A stretch of DNA of 64,000 bases from Trypanosoma brucei gambiense DAL972 (GCF_000210295.1 NC_026737.1:1116001-1180000), one strand, 5' to 3'; positions 10,050 through 23,483 are shown, numbered from the stretch's first letter. Numbers and translations are program-made. The notes: generated by a model from the sequence alone, not told the origin.

Positions 10050-13000
10050 TTAGCTGGCAGCGCTAACATTTTCCTGTTCAATCAATTGCACGGTACCACA
10101 GCGTCCCTCAACACAGGAGGAACTTGAGGATGAAGAAAGCGTTACGGCAGCTGCTCCTCCAGGTGAGAAGAGACTTCCGCCCCTTTCAAAAGATCCACCG
10201 CTACCAGAGGTATTTCTCGTTCCAAAATCCATAACACAACCCACCTTCGCAGCAATCCGACGAGTGACACAGCGGCAACTGGCTTCATTCCAAGCATCCA
10301 TACCTGGGGGTTTCTTAACACGCCAACGCTCACAAAAAGTTGCAAGCATCTTCTGTCGCTGGGTAGCAGGGAATGTGCCAAGCAGAGCATCAATACAACC
10401 AGCAACTTGTTGGGCAGTGGCAGTTAAACCATGTGCGAAAGATCCCGACCCACTGGTGATACTACCAGTTACATTATCTTCTTCCTCCTCAAATTCACGG
10501 TCAAGGCGCAGAGCAGCAAAGGTACGGCCAGGTACAGCATTCAACTGGTACATTTCCACAGGCTTCGGCACACCACGTAGCGGCACATCACCCAAAGGCG
10601 TTACATTAATTTGCTCACGCTCTTCACCACTCAGTGACAGGTATGTTGAGCGCGTCATCAGCACCTGACCACCGTTACCAACACTCTCCGTGCGTGCTGC
10701 CATGTTGGATGTGCGTCCATAATAGTCGTAACCTTTCGTTACTTCATCATGACGAATATCACACAATCCAGTATGAATCCCCACACGTACACGCAACCCA
10801 TTCCACAGTTGCCGATAAACCTCAGGGTCCAGGCTCGCAGTTGGTGGTGTGTAATCACTGTCATCTTCCGCACGCTTTCGTTCGAATTCACGGTAAGACT
10901 CATCAAGCTCAGTGGTCTTCCAGTCATGGTTTAGAAAATCACGTTGCAAGTCACATGCGAGTTGTGCAGCAGCGAAGGGACTTTTACACGCAATCATAAA
11001 AGAGTCTCCAACAGTTTTCACTTCGTAGCACTCATACCGTGTGATGAGGGAGCGGATCAAACGGTGATGTGTTGCCACAAGGTCAGGCATTTGCTCAGGG
11101 TGTGCTGCCCACTGCGCTGTACTGCTCTCGATGTCAGTGAATATTAATGTTACGGGGTCTGTTGGTTCCTTGGGAGCATTATTATTGTCACGGGCGTTCC
11201 GGCGTGATGCCGATACAAGTACCAGAACCGTAACAAACAGTGCCAATACAACAACGCAGCTGACTGCAATAGCAGCAATGTGTCCTCTCTTAAGTCGAAA
11301 CCCTTCTGTGCCACCGTATTTCATCGAGGGTGTGACGTGAGTCACCACAGGAGACACGGAAGGATTCAGAACACGTGACATCGACCATACAGAAATATGC
11401 GTCGCACCATAGTTCACAGCACACTGCTTCTTACCGAACAAACTTTTTTTAGTACACTTGTCATCAAAAGGACCATATCGCATATCATCAACTGTAATGA
11501 CAGATTGGCTGAAGATGGCGTCTACAAGCTCCTCCGGCGTTACATGTCCCATACGTTGCAGGACATTTATCATTGCACGTGCGGTGACATATCCAAGTAA
11601 TGACAATGGCTTCCACTTCGACTCATCTCGTACAACTCTGTGGAACTCACGTACCAAATCGGATTCCGTGTTCTTATCTCCCCAATGTGGCAGATTCGTT
11701 GCGAATAGCAGACGGTCAGCAAATGGCTTGTCACGGAAGGCACTCACAAGTTCATCATAGAGTAACGCAACATCAAAGAACGGGACGAAGATACGCACAT
11801 TATGGTGTTTGCCAAGGTGAGAGAGGATTATGGGGATATCATCTGAGATGAGACCTGCAACTAATACCTCACCTGCAGTCGGTAGCTTGTCTCTCAAAGT
11901 AGAACCTTCACCACTCGCAACAAAGGAGCTTAATGACGATTCAAAGAAGTCAAGTGTTTTTTGCAACACTTTCCTAACTCCTCTCGTATCACCACTACGC
12001 ACAATGGCATGCATCTTTCCAGCACCGTTTTGTATGATATGCTCAACTATCACGAATAGTTGTTGCTCAAGTGTTGGTGACAGGTGGATCACATTCCTTC
12101 TGGGGTTACTCAGTTGTGGTGTGAGTGTTATAGGATCGATGAATGCCATACCCTTCGTGGACAGTAACGAATCATCCACAACACCAAACACAGCAGTTAC
12201 AACTCGCTTCTCCACTTCATCATACAGAGCTGTAGAAGTGTCATGAGATTTCGAGGATAGCCAGTGCAAAAAGAATCTATCAGAGTGACCAAGTTGACCC
12301 TTTCCAACAACATAAAAGGCACCATCGTATATTGCCTCTGCAGTACGCAGTGCCTTTGGGTCATCAGTTAGTTTAAACATGATGCCACTCAATGGGGCGT
12401 ACAGCTGTGACAGGTCTCGATAGCAGCGAGATGAAGTAAGAGCTAATACACCTTCCTTCATAGGGTACAGACGGAGATCCTTTCCCATCTTCTTCATGTA
12501 CACCACATTCCCACCCTGATTACATAAACATGATGCACCCCGCTCACCCGCCATACCACGGCACTCACCACCAAAGTCACCAACAACAATATCATCAATT
12601 ACATAACGACGTTGATTGTAAAGTGATGTAATAAATGCATCCCTGCTAGTCAGCCATTCGCGACAACTCAGTGCTTGTTTCAATACCTCTCCAGCAATCC
12701 ATCCGTCAACCATCAGCTCACCTTCAGTGTCTTGCTCGGTGAAGTTGCTTTCGTCAACATTTAGGTTAACATTCCATTGTCCAGTGCCACTCAGATTATC
12801 TTTCTTTTCCTTCAGGTACTTTGCCATATCATCCTTGAATCGTTTGATTGCATCATAGCCATCATCCTTCGCAAGTGGATTAGTCCCAGTTATTATTATC
12901 TTACCAGGCACAAACCTGTCTCTACCCAATTCCTTTTCCCACTTATTCTCAATGACATATTGGAGTGTAGAGGGTATGAGCAAATATCCACCTTTTGTCC

Positions 13001-13781
13001 TTTCATCTTCTAATGATTTCATTAGGAATTTCTTCGTATCAGGGATTGGAGAGCCAAATACAATCACACCCTGAGGTCGAGTATTTGCAAACTTATCCCA
13101 CTCTGCACTGAAGCTACTGTCATCCGATTCCTTACCAATTTGACTCTTCAATGCAAAAACACCGCACAGTTTGCGATCCATCCGTGTTGTCAATTCCACA
13201 GCAAGCTTATATTCATCATCACCATAAGAAACATCTTTCAGGTACATGAAACCCAGCCGATGTAACCGTAACTGAGTGATAGCATAACGGAGAAGAGCAA
13301 GCATCTCAGCAGCGGGTGATGCTGTCAGGAAGTACAGATTAGGATTCCAACTGCGTACCTTACTGGATCCTGTGAAGGGTGAGAAACTAATCACATTCTT
13401 TTCTTTGAAATATTTCAAGAGACCTAGAGTGTTTTTATCACCCACAGGTCCCAGTATAACAGGGAGTTCCTTACCATCATGGGTTGTCATGTGTTTCCCG
13501 AGATAGTCAGCATATTTAGAATCATCCATGGTTGGAACATATACCACTTCCACATTAGCACCTGACGGCGGGTTTCCGTTGGTAATGGATGCGTTGAAGC
13601 CTGCAGTAATAGGATCATATATCTTTGCTGAAATCTTGTTACTGTATAACATGTTGTATACCTTCACCTGTATTTTATCATTTGCAAGTGATGATGCAGT
13701 CAGCACCTGTAGTAACAGAGAAAACACTACGTAAGTGAATGCACCATCTCTAACATACAATTCACGCATGAAGGTAACCAT
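10050..13781 (-). CDS. GRESAG4: Receptor-type adenylate cyclase, GRESAG4 copy B
   Basis: 1243 residues, intact, with the same layout as copy A: signal peptide, Venus-flytrap-like ectodomain, single membrane span, class III cyclase domain with FTDIESS, VKTVGDS and TSNMAARTES, and the common C-terminal tail. Differences from A are clustered. They include KEKKDNLSGTGQW in place of KLNRNNFSKDNW near residue 325, RGVRKVLQK in place of KDIGEMLNK near residue 600, CTKKSLFGKKQC in place of CTNKASFEEKHC, and SMKYGGTEGF before the membrane span. Outside these blocks the two proteins are almost identical. All catalytic residues are present, so it should be active. The putative splice acceptor AG upstream (13921-13920) is intact. 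Confidence 0.96.
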   Translation of the reverse strand: MVTFMRELYVRDGAFTYVVFSLLLQVLTASSLANDKIQVKVYNMLYSNKISAKIYDPITAGFNASITNGNPPSGANVEVVYVPTMDDSKYADYLGKHMTTHDGKELPVILGPVGDKNTLGLLKYFKEKNVISFSPFTGSSKVRSWNPNLYFLTASPAAEMLALLRYAITQLRLHRLGFMYLKDVSYGDDEYKLAVELTTRMDRKLCGVFALKSQIGKESDDSSFSAEWDKFANTRPQGVIVFGSPIPDTKKFLMKSLEDERTKGGYLLIPSTLQYVIENKWEKELGRDRFVPGKIIITGTNPLAKDDGYDAIKRFKDDMAKYLKEKKDNLSGTGQWNVNLNVDESNFTEQDTEGELMVDGWIAGEVLKQALSCREWLTSRDAFITSLYNQRRYVIDDIVVGDFGGECRGMAGERGASCLCNQGGNVVYMKKMGKDLRLYPMKEGVLALTSSRCYRDLSQLYAPLSGIMFKLTDDPKALRTAEAIYDGAFYVVGKGQLGHSDRFFLHWLSSKSHDTSTALYDEVEKRVVTAVFGVVDDSLLSTKGMAFIDPITLTPQLSNPRRNVIHLSPTLEQQLFVIVEHIIQNGAGKMHAIVRSGDTRGVRKVLQKTLDFFESSLSSFVASGEGSTLRDKLPTAGEVLVAGLISDDIPIILSHLGKHHNVRIFVPFFDVALLYDELVSAFRDKPFADRLLFATNLPHWGDKNTESDLVREFHRVVRDESKWKPLSLLGYVTARAMINVLQRMGHVTPEELVDAIFSQSVITVDDMRYGPFDDKCTKKSLFGKKQCAVNYGATHISVWSMSRVLNPSVSPVVTHVTPSMKYGGTEGFRLKRGHIAAIAVSCVVVLALFVTVLVLVSASRRNARDNNNAPKEPTDPVTLIFTDIESSTAQWAAHPEQMPDLVATHHRLIRSLITRYECYEVKTVGDSFMIACKSPFAAAQLACDLQRDFLNHDWKTTELDESYREFERKRAEDDSDYTPPTASLDPEVYRQLWNGLRVRVGIHTGLCDIRHDEVTKGYDYYGRTSNMAARTESVGNGGQVLMTRSTYLSLSGEEREQINVTPLGDVPLRGVPKPVEMYQLNAVPGRTFAALRLDREFEEEEDNVTGSITSGSGSFAHGLTATAQQVAGCIDALLGTFPATQRQKMLATFCERWRVKKPPGMDAWNEASCRCVTRRIAAKVGCVMDFGTRNTSGSGGSFERGGSLFSPGGAAAVTLSSSSSSSCVEGRCGTVQLIEQENVSAAS

Positions 13782-14898
13782 GATACTGGTAACTCAACGT
13801 AATCCAACGTGAAAACTACAAGACAAAAAGGGAATAATAACAAAGTATTGGTACAGGATTAAGAGACTGCATATGTACAGATATGTTGGATTGTGACACA
13901 ATAAGAGTCCATATGATAACTGTATATAAGAGTGTAGGAAAGGGAACTATTATGATGGATAGCGTTATATAAACCATAACAGTGAGAAAGTAATTCAACA
14001 TACATTTCCCTATACACACATCATTCATGTATCCGATACAAAAACATAAAACATCACTAGGCACAAGAGTAAATGTGTAAATAGAGCATTATAATATCAT
14101 AGACTGGATGCCAGTAACAAAAACAAAGCACACTAGCAGTCACAGTTAACATTCAACTGGCAACAGCATGGCAGACATTGTTCAGTTTCATATTCCTTGG
14201 TTGTCTAAAGGTAAAATAGAAAGAATGGGTCTGAGGGAATATGAGGAAAGTTACAATAAGCATATGAAAACATGCAGGAAGCTATGCACAGGTATTAGAT
14301 GTTGCAAATAGTTGTCGGCAGCAGTTTCATTTGAGAAGTACCTCTCACAAGCCAAAATCTCCAAAGGAGAGATGTAAAAAGGGATTGAAGCAAACACGGA
14401 AAATAAACACCAGATGATAGTTTTACTTCATGGCAACCCCCACTTCACGGGTTTCACCTTCTTATCGTACACATCTTTAGGTGTATGAACACAACTGATA
14501 ACAACACATTAGAGGTAGAACCTCACTTGACCACAGCACACACAAACGGCAATTTAAGCTTATTTAACTAATAAATATATTATTTAAAAGAGTGAGATAA
14601 TCAAAAGTGGTGTAGGTGCTCACATCCAATTCCACACCAAAAACAAGAAGATTTGCGATCTTCAAACACAGTTCTCAAAAGGAGATTACCCATGTCAGAA
14701 ATAAGGAGCGCATTAGTGCATGGAGGTGGTTAAAATCCACAACATATCACTTTATTACATGCACAACAAAAGAAAAGGGACAATTAGTCGCCACTTTATA
14801 CAAAATAAATCTAAAGAAAAGATTGCACACATGATGTAAAACAACTTATTCATTCACTTCAATAGCAAAGCGCACATATAGCAATGTTACGGGGAATA
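13782..14898 (-). other. Spacer between copies B and C
   Basis: 1117 bases. It contains the 5' UTR of B, with a putative acceptor AG at 13921-13920 after a pyrimidine run. It also contains the 3' UTR of C, which carries the common middle segment and, at about 14693-14790, the C/D/G-type segment that differs from the A/B type. No gene is visible. Confidence 0.6.
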
Positions 14899-17800
14899 TT
14901 AGCTGGCAGCGCTAACATTTTCCTGTTCAATCAATTGCACGGTACCACAGCGTCCCTCAACACAGGAGGAACTTGAGGATGAAGCAAGCATTATAGCAGC
15001 TGCTCCTCCAGGTGAGAAGAGACTTCCGCCCCTTTCAAAAGAAGCCACACTACCAGAGGTATTTCTCGTTCCAAAATCCATAACACAACCCACCTTCGCA
15101 GCAATCCGACGAGTGACACAGCGGCAACTGGCTTCATTCCAAGCATCCATACCTGGGGGTTTCTTAACACGCCAACGCTCACAAAAAGTTGCAAGCATCT
15201 TCTGTCGCTGGGTAGCAGGGAATGTGCCAAGCAGAGCATCAATACAACCAGCAACTTGTTGGGCAGTGGCAGTTAAACCATGTGCGAAAGATCCCGACCC
15301 ACTGGTGATACTACCAGTTACATTATCTTCTTCCTCCTCAAATTCACGGTCAAGGCGCAGAGCAGCAAAGGTACGGCCAGGTACAGCATTCAACTGGTAC
15401 ATTTCCACAGGCTTCGGCACACCACGTAGCGGCACATCACCCAAAGGCGTTACATTAAGTTGCTCACGCTCTTCACCACTCAGTGACAGGTATGTTGAGC
15501 GCGTCATCAGCACCTGACCACCGTTACCAACACTCTCCGTGCGTGCTGCCATGTTGGATGTGCGTCCATAATAGTCGTAACCTTTCGTTACTTCATCATG
15601 ACGAATATCACACAATCCAGTATGAATCCCCACACGTACACGCAACCCATTCCACAGTTGCCGATAAACCTCAGGGTCCAGGCTCGCAGTTGGTGGTGTG
15701 TAATCACTGTCATCTTCCGCACGCTTTCGTTCGAATTCACGGTAAGACTCATCAAGCTCAGTGGTCTTCCAGTCATGGTTTAGAAAATCACGTTGCAAGT
15801 CACATGCGAGTTGTGCAGCAGCGAAGGGACTTTTACACGCAATCATAAAAGAGTCTCCAACAGTTTTCACTTCGTAGCACTCATACCGTGTGATGAGGGA
15901 GCGGATCAAACGGTGATGTGTTGCCACAAGGTCAGGCATTTGCTCAGGGTGTGCTGCCCACTGCGCTGTACTGCTCTCGATGTCAGTGAATATTAATGTT
16001 ACGGGGTCTGTTGGTTCCTTGGGAGCATTATTATTGTCACGGGCGTTCCGGCGTGATGATCTTATGACAAGTACCAGAACCGTAACAAACAGTGCCAATA
16101 CAACAACGCAGCTGACTGCTACAGCAGCAATATGCTTATATATTAGTCGAATCCATTTTGGTTCATCATACTTCATCGAGGGTGTGACGTGAGTCACCAC
16201 AGGAGACACGGAAGGATTCAGAACACGTGACATCGACCATACAGAAATATGCGTCGCACCATAGTTCACAGCACAGTGTTTTTCTTCAAATGAAGCTCCG
16301 TTAGTACACTTGTCATCAAAAGGACCATATCGCATATCATCAACTGTAATGACAGATTGGCTGAAGATGGCGTCTACAAGCTCCTCCGGCGTTACATGTC
16401 CCATACGTTGCAGGACATTTATCATTGCACGTGCGGTGACATATCCAAGTAATGACAATGGCTTCCACTTCGACTCATCTCGTACAACTCTGTGGAACTC
16501 ACGTACCAAATCGGATTCCGTGTTCTTATCTCCCCAATGTGGCAGATTCGTTGCGAATAGCAGACGGTCAGCAAATGGCTTGTTACGGAAGGCACTCACA
16601 AGTTCATCATAGAGTAACGCAACATCAAAGAACGGGACAAAGATACGCACATTATGGTGTTTGCCAAGGTGAGAGAGGATTATGGGGATATCATCTGAGA
16701 TGAGACCTGCAACTAACACCTCACCTGCAGTCGGTAGCTTGTCTCTCAAAGTAGAACCTTCACCACTCGCAACAAAGGGGCTTAATGACGCAAAAAAATA
16801 GTCAAGTGTTTTGTTCAGCATCTCTCCAATATCTTTCGTATCACCACTACGCACAATGGCATGCATCTTTCCAGCACCATTTTGTATGATATGCTCAACT
16901 ATCACGAATAGTTGTTGCTCAAGTGTTGGTGACAGGTGGATCACATTCCTTCTGGGGTTACTCAGTTGTGGTGTGAGTGTTATAGGATCGATGAATGCCA
17001 TACCCTTCGTGGACAGTAACGAATCATCCACAACACCAAACACAGCAGTTACAACTCGCTTCTCCACTTCATCATACAGAGCTGTAGAAGTGTCATGAGA
17101 TTTCGAGGATAGCCAGTGCAAAAAGAATCTATCAGAGTGACCAAGTCGACCCTTTCCAACAACATAAAAGGCACCATCGTATATTGCCTCTGCAGTACGC
17201 AGTGCCTTTGGGTCATCAGTTAGTTTAAACATGATGCCACTCAATGGGGCGTACAGCTGTGACAGGTCTCGATAGCAGCGAGATGAAGTAAGAGCTAATA
17301 CACCTTCCTTCATAGGGTACAGACGGAGATCCTTTCCCATCTTCTTCATGTACACCACATTCCCACCCTGATTACATAAACATGATGCACCCCGCTCACC
17401 CGCCATACCACGGCACTCACCACCAAAGTCACCAACAACAATATCATCAATTACATAACGACGTTGATTGTAAAGTGATGTAATAAATGCATCCCTGCTA
17501 GTTAGCCATTCGCGACAACTCAGTGCTTGTTTCAATACCTCTCCAGCAATCCATCCACTCACCATCAGCTCACCTTCAGTGTCTTGCTCGGTGAAGTTGC
17601 TTTCGTCAACATTTAGGTTAACATTCCATTATCTTTCGAAAAATTATTTCTGTTAAGTTTCAGGTACTTTGCCATATCATCCTTGAATCGTTTGATTGCA
17701 TCATAGCCATCATCCTTCGCAAGTGGATTAGTCCCAGTTATTATTATCTTATCAGGCACAAACCTGTCTCTACCCAATTCCTTTTCCCACTTATTCTCAA

Positions 17801-18638
17801 TGACATATTGGAGTGTAGAGGGTATGAGCAAATATCCACCTTTTGTCCTTTCATCTTCTAATGATTTCATTAGAAATTTCTTCGTATCAGGGATTGGAGA
17901 GCCAAATACAATCACACCCTGAGGTCGAGTATTTGCAAACTTATTCCACTCCGCACTGAAGCTACTGTCATCCGATTCCTTTTCAATTTGACTCTTCAAT
18001 GCAAAAACACCGCACAGTTTGCGATCCATCCGTGTTGTCAATTCCACAGCAAGCTTATATTCATCATCACCATAAGAAACATCTTTCAAGTACATGAAAC
18101 CCAGCCGATGTAACCGTAACTGAGTGATAGCATAACGGAGAAGAGCAAGCATCTCAGCAGCGGGTGATGCTGTCAGGAAGTACAGATTAGGATTCCAACT
18201 GCGTACCTTACTGGATCCTGTGAAGGGTGAGAAACTAATCACATTCTTTTCTTTGAAATATTTCAAGAGACCTAGAGTGTTTTTATCACCCACAGGTCCC
18301 AGTATAACAGGGAGTTCCTCACCATTATTGTCGTTGCTAAAGGACGTTTCGCTATTTAAATGACCAACATAATCTGAATCATTCTTCGGTGGAACATATA
18401 CCACTTCCACATTAGCACCTGACGGCGGGTTCCCGTTGGTAATGGATGCGTTGAAGCCTGCAATAATAGGATCATATATCTTTGCTGAAATCTTGTTACT
18501 GTATAACATGTTGTATACCTTCACCTGTATTTTATCATTTGCAAGTGATGATGCAGTCAGCACCTGTAGTAACAGAGAAAACACTACGTAAGTGAATGCA
18601 CCATCTCTAACATACAATTCACGCATGAAGGTAACCAT
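14899..18638 (-). pseudogene. GRESAG4: GRESAG4 copy C, broken by a one-base deletion
   Basis: Full-length relative of copies A and B with one frame break near 17628-17630. Where copy A has two A bases in CCAATTATC (plus strand), copy C has one. Translation from 18638 therefore leaves frame after about residue 336 and stops at 17613, giving 341 residues with only part of the ectodomain. The rest of the gene stays open from the deletion to 14899, including an 888-residue stretch with the membrane span, the complete cyclase domain and the common tail. Because the remainder is undamaged, this is either a recent inactivation or an assembly error. The N-terminal variable block (VPPKNDSDYVGHL) matches copy F, and the juxtamembrane block (SMKYDEPKWIRLIYKH) is unique. 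Confidence 0.9.
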
Positions 18639-19755
18639 GATACTGGTAACTCAACGTAATCCAACGTGAAAACTACAAGACAAAAAGGGAATAATAACAA
18701 AGTATTGGTACAGGATTAAGAGACTGCATATGTACAGATATGTTGGATTGTGACACAATAAGAGTCCATATGATAATTGTATATAAGAGTGTAGGAAAGG
18801 GAACTATTATGATGGATAGCGTTATATAAGCCATAACAGTGAGAAAGTAATTCAACACACATTCCCCTATACACACATCATTCATGTATCCGATACAAAA
18901 ACATAAAACATCACTAGGTATAAGAGTAAATGTGTAAATAGAGCATTATAATATCATAGACGATGCCAGTAACAAAAACAAAGCACACTAGCAGTCACAG
19001 TTAACATTCAACTGGCAACAGCATGGCAGACATTGTTCAGTTTCATATTCCTTGGTTGTCTAAAGGTAAAATAGAAAGAATGGGTCTGAGGGAATATGAG
19101 GAAAGTTACGATAAGCATATGAAAACATGCAGGAAGCTATGCACAGGTATTAGATGTTGCAAATAGTTGTCGGCAGCAGTTTCATTTGAGAAGTACCTCT
19201 CACAAGCCAAAATCTCCAAAGGAGAGATGTAAAAAGGGATTGAAGCAAACACGGAAAATAAACACCAGATGATAGTTTTACTTCATGGCAACCCCCACTT
19301 CACGGGTTTCACCTTCTTATCGTACACATCTTTAGGTGTATGAACACAACTGATAACAACACATTAGAGGTAGAGAACCTCACTTGACCACAGCACACAC
19401 AAACGGCAATTTAAGCTTATTTAACTAATAAATATATTATTTAAAAGAGTGAGATAATCAAAAGTGGTGTAGGTGCTCACATCCAATTCCACACCAAAAA
19501 CAAGAAGATTTGCGATCTTCAAACACAGTTCTCAAAAGGAGAGTACCCATGTCAGAAATAAGGAGCGCATTAGTGCATGGAGGTGGTTAAAATCCACAAC
19601 ATATCACTTTATTACATGCACAACAAAAGGAAAGGGACAATTAGTCGCCACTTTATACAAAATAAATCTAAAGAAAAGATTGCACACATGATGTAAAACA
19701 ACTTATTCATTCACTTCAATAGCAAAGCGCACATATAGCAATGTTACGGGGAATA
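18639..19755 (-). other. Spacer between copies C and D
   Basis: 1117 bases, closely similar to the B/C spacer. The putative acceptor AG of copy C is lost: the plus strand reads TT at 18777-18778 where A and B have CT. The next AG downstream is at 18725-18724. The 3' flank of D has the C/D/G-type segment. No gene is visible. Confidence 0.6.
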
Positions 19756-22700
19756 TTAGCTGGCAGCGCTAACATTTTCCTGTTCAATCAATTGTACGCC
19801 GCTACAATCACCTTCACCGCAGAAGGAACTTGAGGATGAAGCAAGCATTATAGCAGCTGCTCCTCCAGGTGAGAAGAGACTTCCGCCCCTTTCAAAAGAT
19901 CCACCGCTACCAGAGGTATTTCTCGTTCCAAAATCCATAACACAACCCACCTTCGCAGCAATCCGACGAGTGACACAGCGGCAACTGGCTTCATTCCAAG
20001 CATCCATACCTGGGGGTTTCTTAACACGCCAACGCTCACAAAAAGTTGCAAGCATCTTCTGTCGCTGGGTAGCAGGGAATGTGCCAAGCAGAGCATCAAT
20101 GCAACCAGCAACTTGTTGGGCAGTGGCAGTTAAACCACGTTCAGGAGATCCCGACCCACTGGTGATACTACCAGTTACATTACCTTCTTCCTCCTCAGCT
20201 TCACGGTCAAGGCGCAGAGCAGCAAAGGTACGGCCAGGTACAGCATTCAACTGGTACATTTCCACAGGCTTCGGCACACCACGTAGCGGCACATCACCCA
20301 AAGGCGTTACATTAAGTTGCTCACGCTCTTCACCACTCAGTGACAGGTATGTTGAGCGCGTCATCAGCACCTGACCACCGTTACCAACACTCTCCGTGCG
20401 TGCTGCCATGTTGGATGTGCGTCCATAATAGTCGTAACCTTTCGTTACTTCATCATGACGAATATCACACAATCCAGTATGAATCCCCACACGTACACGC
20501 AACCCATTCCACAGTTGCCGATAAACCTCAGGGTCCAGGCTCGCAGTTGGTGGGTGTAATCACTGTCATCTTCCGCACGCTTTCGTTCGAATTCACGGTA
20601 AGACTCATCAAGCTCAGTGGTCTTCCAGTCATGGTTTAGAAAATCACGTTGCAAGTCACATGCGAGTTGTGCAGCAGCGAAGGGACTTTTACACGCAATC
20701 ATAAAAGAGTCTCCAACAGTTTTCACTTCGTAGCACTCATACCGTGTGATGAGGGAGCGGATCAAACGGTGATGTGTTGCCACAAGGTCAGGCATTTGCT
20801 CAGGGTGTGCTGCCCACTGCGCTGTACTGCTCTCGATGTCAGTGAATATTAATGTTACGGGGTCTGTTGGTTCCTTGGGAGCATTATTATTGTCACGGGC
20901 GTTCCGGCGTGATGCCGATATAAGTACCAGAACCGTAACAAACAGTGCCAATACAACAACGCAGCTGACTGCAATAGCAGCAATGTGTCCTCTCTTAAGT
21001 CGAAACCCTTCTGTGTCACCGTATTTCATCGAGGGTGTGACGTGAGTCACCACAGGAGACACGGAAGGATTCAGGACACGTGACATCGACCATACAGAAA
21101 TATGCGTCGCACCATAGTTCACAGCACAGTGTTTCTCTTCAAATGAAGCTCCGTTAGTACACTTGTCATCAAAAGGACCATATCGCATATCATCAACTGT
21201 AATGACAGATTGGCTGAAGATGGCGTCTACAAGCTCCTCCGGCGTTACATGTCCCATACGTTGCAGGACATTTATCATTGCACGTGCGGTGACATATCCA
21301 AGTAATGACAATGGCTTCCACTTCGACTCATCTCGTACAACTCTGTGGAACTCACGTACCAAATCAGATTTTGTGTTCTTATCTCCCCAATGTGGCAGAT
21401 TCGTTGCGAATAGCAGACGGTCAGCAAATGGCTTGTCACGGAAGGCACTCACAAGTTCATCATAGAGTAACGCAACATCAAAGAACGGGACGAAGATACG
21501 CACATTATGGTGTTTGCCAAGGTGAGAGAGGATTATGGGGATATCATCTGAGATGAGACCTGCAACTAATACCTCACCTGCAGTCGGTAGCTTGTCTCTC
21601 AAAGTAGAACCTTCACCACTCGCAACAAAGGGGCTTAATGACGCAAAAAAATAGTCAAGTGTTTTGTTCAGCATCTCTCCAATATCTTTCGTATCACCAC
21701 TACGCACAATGGCATGCATCTTTCCAGCACCATTTTGTATGATATGCTCAACTATCACGAATAGTTGTTGCTCAAGTGTTGGTGACAGGTGGATCACATT
21801 CCTTCTGGGGTTACTCAGTTGTGGTGTGAGTGTTATGGGATCGATGAATGCCATACCCTTCGTGGACAGTAACGAATCATCCACAACACCAAACACAGCA
21901 GTTACAACTCGCTTCTCCACTTCATCATACAGAGCTGTAGAAGTATCATGAGATTTCGAGGATAGCCAGTGCAAAAAGAATCTATCAGAGTGACCAAGTC
22001 GACCCTTTCCAACAACATAAAAGGCACCATCGTATATTGCCTCTGCAGTACGCAGTGCCTTTGGGTCATCAGTTAGTTTAAACATGATGCCACTCAATGG
22101 GGCGTACAGCTGTGACAGGTCTCGATAACAGCGAGATGAAGTAAGAGCTAATACACCTTCCTTCATAGGGTACAGACGGAGATCCTTTCCCATCTTCTTC
22201 ATGTACACCACATTCCCACCCTGATTACATAAACATGATGCACCCCGCTCACCCGCCATACCACGGCACTCACCACCAAAGTCACCAACAACAATATCAT
22301 CAATTACATAACGACGTTGATTGTAAAGTGATGTAATAAATGCATCCCTGCTAGTTAGCCATTCGCGACAACTCAGTGCTTGTTTCAATACCTCTCCAGC
22401 AATCCATCCACTCACCATCAGCTCACCTTCAGTGTCTTGCTCGGTGAAGTTTCTTTCGTCAACATTTAAGTTAACATTCCAATTATCTTTCGAAAAATTA
22501 TTTCTGTTAAGTTTCAGGTACTTTGCCATATCATCCTTGGATCGTTTGATTGCATCATAGCCATCATCCTTCGCAAGTGGATTAGTCCCAGTTATTATTA
22601 TCTTATCAGGCACAAACCTGTCTCTACCCAATTCCTTTGCCCACTTATTCTCAATGACATATTGGAGTGTAGAGGGTATGAGCAAATATCCACCTTTTGT

Positions 22701-23483
22701 CCTTTCATCTTCTAATGATTTAATTAGGAATTTCTTCGTATCAGGGATTGGAGAGCCAAATACAATCACACCCTGAGGTCGAGTATTTGCAAACTTATCC
22801 CACTCTGCACTGAAGCTACTGTCATCCGATTCCTTACCAATTTGACTCTTCAATGCAAAAACACCGCACAGTTTGCGATCCATCCGTGTTGTCAATTCCA
22901 CAGCAAGCTTATATTCATCATCACCATAAGAAACATCTTTCAAGTACATGAAACCCAGCCGATGTAACCGTAACTGAGTGATAGCATAACGGAGAAGAGC
23001 AAGCATCTCAGCAGCGGGTGATGCTGTCAGGAAGTACAGATTACGATTCCAACTGCGTACCTTACTGGATCCTGTGAAGGGTGAGAAACTAGTCACATTC
23101 TTTTCTTTGAAATATTTCAAGAGACCTAGAGTGTTTTTATCACCCACAGGTCCCAGTATAACAGGGAGTTCCTTACCATCATTGGTTGTCATGTGTTTCC
23201 CGAGATAGTCAGCATATTTAGAATCATCCATGGTTGGAACATATACCACTTCCACATTAGCACCTGACGGCGGGTTTCCGTTGGTAATGGATGCGTTGAA
23301 GCCTGCAGTAATAGGATCATATATCTTTGCTGAAATCTTGTTACTGTATAACATGTTGTATACCTTCACCTGTATTTTATCATTTGCAAGTGATGATGCA
23401 GTCAGCACCTGTAGTAACAGAGAAAACACTACGTAAGTGAATGCACCATCTCTAACATACAATTCACGCATGAAGGTAACCAT
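19756..23483 (-). pseudogene. GRESAG4: GRESAG4 copy D, broken by a one-base deletion in the cyclase domain
   Basis: The frame is intact from 23483 to about 20553. There the plus strand reads TTGGTGGGTGTAAT, while other copies have TTGGTGGTGTGTAAT, one base longer. The break falls at about residue 976, in the trypanosome-specific insert of the cyclase domain. The product would end after about 36 out-of-frame residues at 20445 (1012 residues in all). It would keep both metal-binding aspartates but lose the segment holding D1018, N1025 and R1029, so it should be catalytically dead. The remaining 3' part is open down to 19756 and encodes the tail variant shared with copy G (RLDREAEEEEGN, SPERGLTATAQQ). 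As in copy C, the otherwise clean sequence suggests a recent event or a consensus error. Confidence 0.9.
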
